This document shows, piece by piece, positions 62,587 through 64,000 of a stretch of DNA of 64,000 bases (its first letter is position 1; every line of letters starts with the position of its first letter). This stretch comes from Betaproteobacteria bacterium (GTDB lineage Bacteria; Pseudomonadota; Gammaproteobacteria; Burkholderiales; Casimicrobiaceae): positions 62,001 through 126,000 of the forward strand of contig READ01000014.1 in assembly GCA_004293675.1 (NCBI GenBank), in the 5' to 3' direction. The notes below the pieces were generated by a model. The model ran no database searches, was not told the DNA's origin, and saw nothing but the letters and a program-made list of their open reading frames with translations. The position numbers were made by a program, and so were the translations under genes.

Positions 62587-63384
62587 TCAGCGCACTTTGC
62601 GTAGCAACAGCCAACTACCCAACATCACCATCGGCACGCACAACCACTGCCCCATCGTCATCCCAAGGCTCAAAAAGCCCAGGAACGCATCGGGTTCGCG
62701 GAAGAACTCCGCGATGAACCGAAATACGCCGTAGCCCAGCAAAAACGCGCCACTGACACGCCCCAACGCGCGCGGTTTGAGCGCGTAGATCCACAAGATG
62801 ACGAACAGCAACACGCCTTCCAGCGCAAATTGATAGAGCTGCGATGGATGACGCGGGATTTTGTCGACCGTCGGGAAAATCATCGCCCAAGGCAGGTTGG
62901 GATCAGCGGCTCGGCCGGGCAATTCTGCGTTAATGAAATTACCAATCCGCCCCGATGCCAAACCCAGCGGCACCAGCGGCGCGATGAAATCCATGGTGCC
63001 GATGAAATTGCGCTCGGTGCGCCGCGAATACATCCACATCGCAAAAATCACGCCCAGCAAACCGCCGTGAAAGCTCATGCCGCTGAGGCCGGTGAATCCT
63101 GCTTGCCCAAGTCCAATGATCTCGAGTGGATTGGCAAGGTAATGCAGCGGTTTGTAAAACAGGCAGTAACCCAAACGTCCACCAAGCACGACGCCCAAAA
63201 TACCGTAGAGCAGCAAATCATCCAAGTCCCCTGGCTTCCAGCCGCGCAAAATGTTTTGCCGCGCCCGGATTCGCCCAAGCCAGAGAAACATCACAAACGC
63301 CACTAAATACGTCAGCCCGTACCAGCGAATGGCCAACGGACCAATTTGCAGCGCGATGGGGTCAATTTCGGGGTGTATCAGCAT
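62587..63384 (-). CDS. lgt: Prolipoprotein diacylglyceryl transferase
   Basis: Lgt adds a diacylglycerol group to the lipobox cysteine of prolipoproteins in the inner membrane. The 265-residue product has several hydrophobic segments and the signature [20 protein letters not shown], followed by [15 protein letters not shown]. It starts at 63384, divergent from ilvD with 122 bases between. Confidence 0.96.
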   Translation of the reverse strand: MLIHPEIDPIALQIGPLAIRWYGLTYLVAFVMFLWLGRIRARQNILRGWKPGDLDDLLLYGILGVVLGGRLGYCLFYKPLHYLANPLEIIGLGQAGFTGLSGMSFHGGLLGVIFAMWMYSRRTERNFIGTMDFIAPLVPLGLASGRIGNFINAELPGRAADPNLPWAMIFPTVDKIPRHPSQLYQFALEGVLLFVILWIYALKPRALGRVSGAFLLGYGVFRFIAEFFREPDAFLGFLSLGMTMGQWLCVPMVMLGSWLLLRKVR

Positions 63385-63506
63385 GGGCGAGAGTGTAGCG
63401 GCTTAAAATGGACTTGCGCGCGATCCGGCGCGGTAAATCGACGCAGCCCAGCTCCACGCTGCTTTGCGTCATTTGTTTTCCATCACTCGTTTTTCGCCTT
63501 TAATCC

Positions 63507-64000
63507 ATGAGCTTCAATCGTCGCAGCAAAACCATCACCGCAGGCATCGCCCGCTCGCCCAATCGCTCCATGCTTCGCGCCGTGGGTTTTGGCGATAACG
63601 ATTTTGATAAACCGATCGTTGGTATCGCCAATGGTCACAGCACCATGAACCCGTGCAACGCCGGCATTCAGCCGCTGGCCGATGCAGCCAACGCTGCGAT
63701 CAAAGCAGCCGGCGGCATGCCGCAAATGTTCGGCGTGATTACCGTCACTGACGGCATCAGCATGGGCACGGAGGGGATGAAGTATTCGCTCGTGTCGCGC
63801 GAAGTCATTGCCGATGCAATCGAGACCGCAACGCAGAGCCAGATGATGGACGGCGTGCTGGTGCTCGGTGCGTGCGACAAGAACATGCCCGGCGGCATGA
63901 TCGCGATGTGTCGTATGAACATCCCATCGATTTATTGCTACGGTGGCACGATCAAGCCGGGCAATTGGAAGGGCGAAGCGCTCACCATTGTTTCGCCGTT
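63507..64000 (+). CDS. ilvD: Dihydroxyacid dehydratase, N-terminal part, cut by the window
   Basis: IlvD dehydrates 2,3-dihydroxy acids in branched-chain amino-acid synthesis. The visible 164 residues begin [20 protein letters not shown]. The iron-sulfur cluster cysteines are Cys50 in NPCN and Cys123 in GACDKN. The frame runs off the end of the window. It is convergent with nothing nearby; lgt lies divergently upstream. Confidence 0.93.
   Translation, partial: MSFNRRSKTITAGIARSPNRSMLRAVGFGDNDFDKPIVGIANGHSTMNPCNAGIQPLADAANAAIKAAGGMPQMFGVITVTDGISMGTEGMKYSLVSREVIADAIETATQSQMMDGVLVLGACDKNMPGGMIAMCRMNIPSIYCYGGTIKPGNWKGEALTIVSP

Noticed and set aside
1-64000. Prophage, integron or transposon island
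   Set aside because: No integrase, transposase, phage structural gene or tRNA attachment site was found; only small repeats and one MITE-like element.

Overview
The window reads as chromosomal DNA of a betaproteobacterium, most likely Burkholderiales or a close relative. The evidence is the gene content: a Bug-type (TctC) receptor, DUF3460 and DUF6776 small proteins, a polyhydroxyalkanoate-granule protein, the accB-accC-prmA-DUF3426 block, HemJ-type protoporphyrinogen oxidase, and argC beside rplM-rpsI. This placement is inference from gene families; no rRNA or tRNA gene is present to confirm it. There is no prophage, no transposase, no CRISPR array and no obvious genomic island. Genes are tightly packed, with several ATGA-type overlaps.

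Layout. 0-3.1 kb (minus): DUF6776, argC, rpsI, rplM, then an unannotated candidate small RNA at about 2934-3036. 3.1-9.5 kb (plus): an OsmC protein, then a probable operon of a short-chain dehydrogenase, orphan E1 alpha and beta of a 2-oxoacid dehydrogenase, and a TRAP transporter. 9.6-11.8 kb: an enolase-superfamily enzyme divergent from a Bug receptor. 12-19.5 kb (plus): a glycolate/lactate oxidation cluster (GntR regulator, GlcD, second FAD oxidase, GST, GlcE, GlcF, thioesterase) with REP-like palindromes. 19.6-32.5 kb: mixed metabolic genes (thyA, GST, a CsgG-like lipoprotein, an orphan solute receptor, GNAT, aminotransferase, TonB receptor, Asp/Glu-type racemase, SDR, PHB-depolymerase-like esterase, guanine deaminase). 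32.9-34.3 kb: a LuxR solo followed by a candidate RiPP-like peptide gene with its own palindrome, leader hairpin and terminator. 34.3-48.2 kb: ubiA, epimerase, ferredoxin reductase, LysE, DUF3047, IMPase, PHA protein, GltB-like, C45 peptidase, DsbA-like, typA, GGDEF/EAL. 48.2-63.4 kb (mostly minus): tcdA, rRNA methyltransferase, queDEC, hemJ, hydrolase, VanZ, DUF3426, prmA, accC, accB, TlpA, DsbD N-domain, an unknown secreted protein and lgt. The window ends inside ilvD (plus).

How genes work together. queC-queE-queD form a preQ0 pathway operon. glcDEF with a GntR/FCD regulator oxidise 2-hydroxy acids. accB/accC supply malonyl-CoA. The TlpA protein and the stand-alone DsbD alpha-domain overlap and probably form a periplasmic reductant pair. 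PHB metabolism is touched at three places: the granule protein, the depolymerase-like esterase, and a possible PhaR-like motif at the small-RNA promoter.

Most interesting non-gene features. (1) A minus-strand RNA with two hairpins that each display CCUCC-rich anti-Shine-Dalgarno loops. (2) A 156-bp GC-rich palindromic element inserted in frame in thyA. (3) A six-copy family of AT-rich paired-hairpin intergenic elements. (4) A 234-bp MITE-like element with apparent 5-bp target duplications. (5) A probable CTG start for the DUF3426 protein. All similarity calls come from reading the sequence; nothing was searched against a database.
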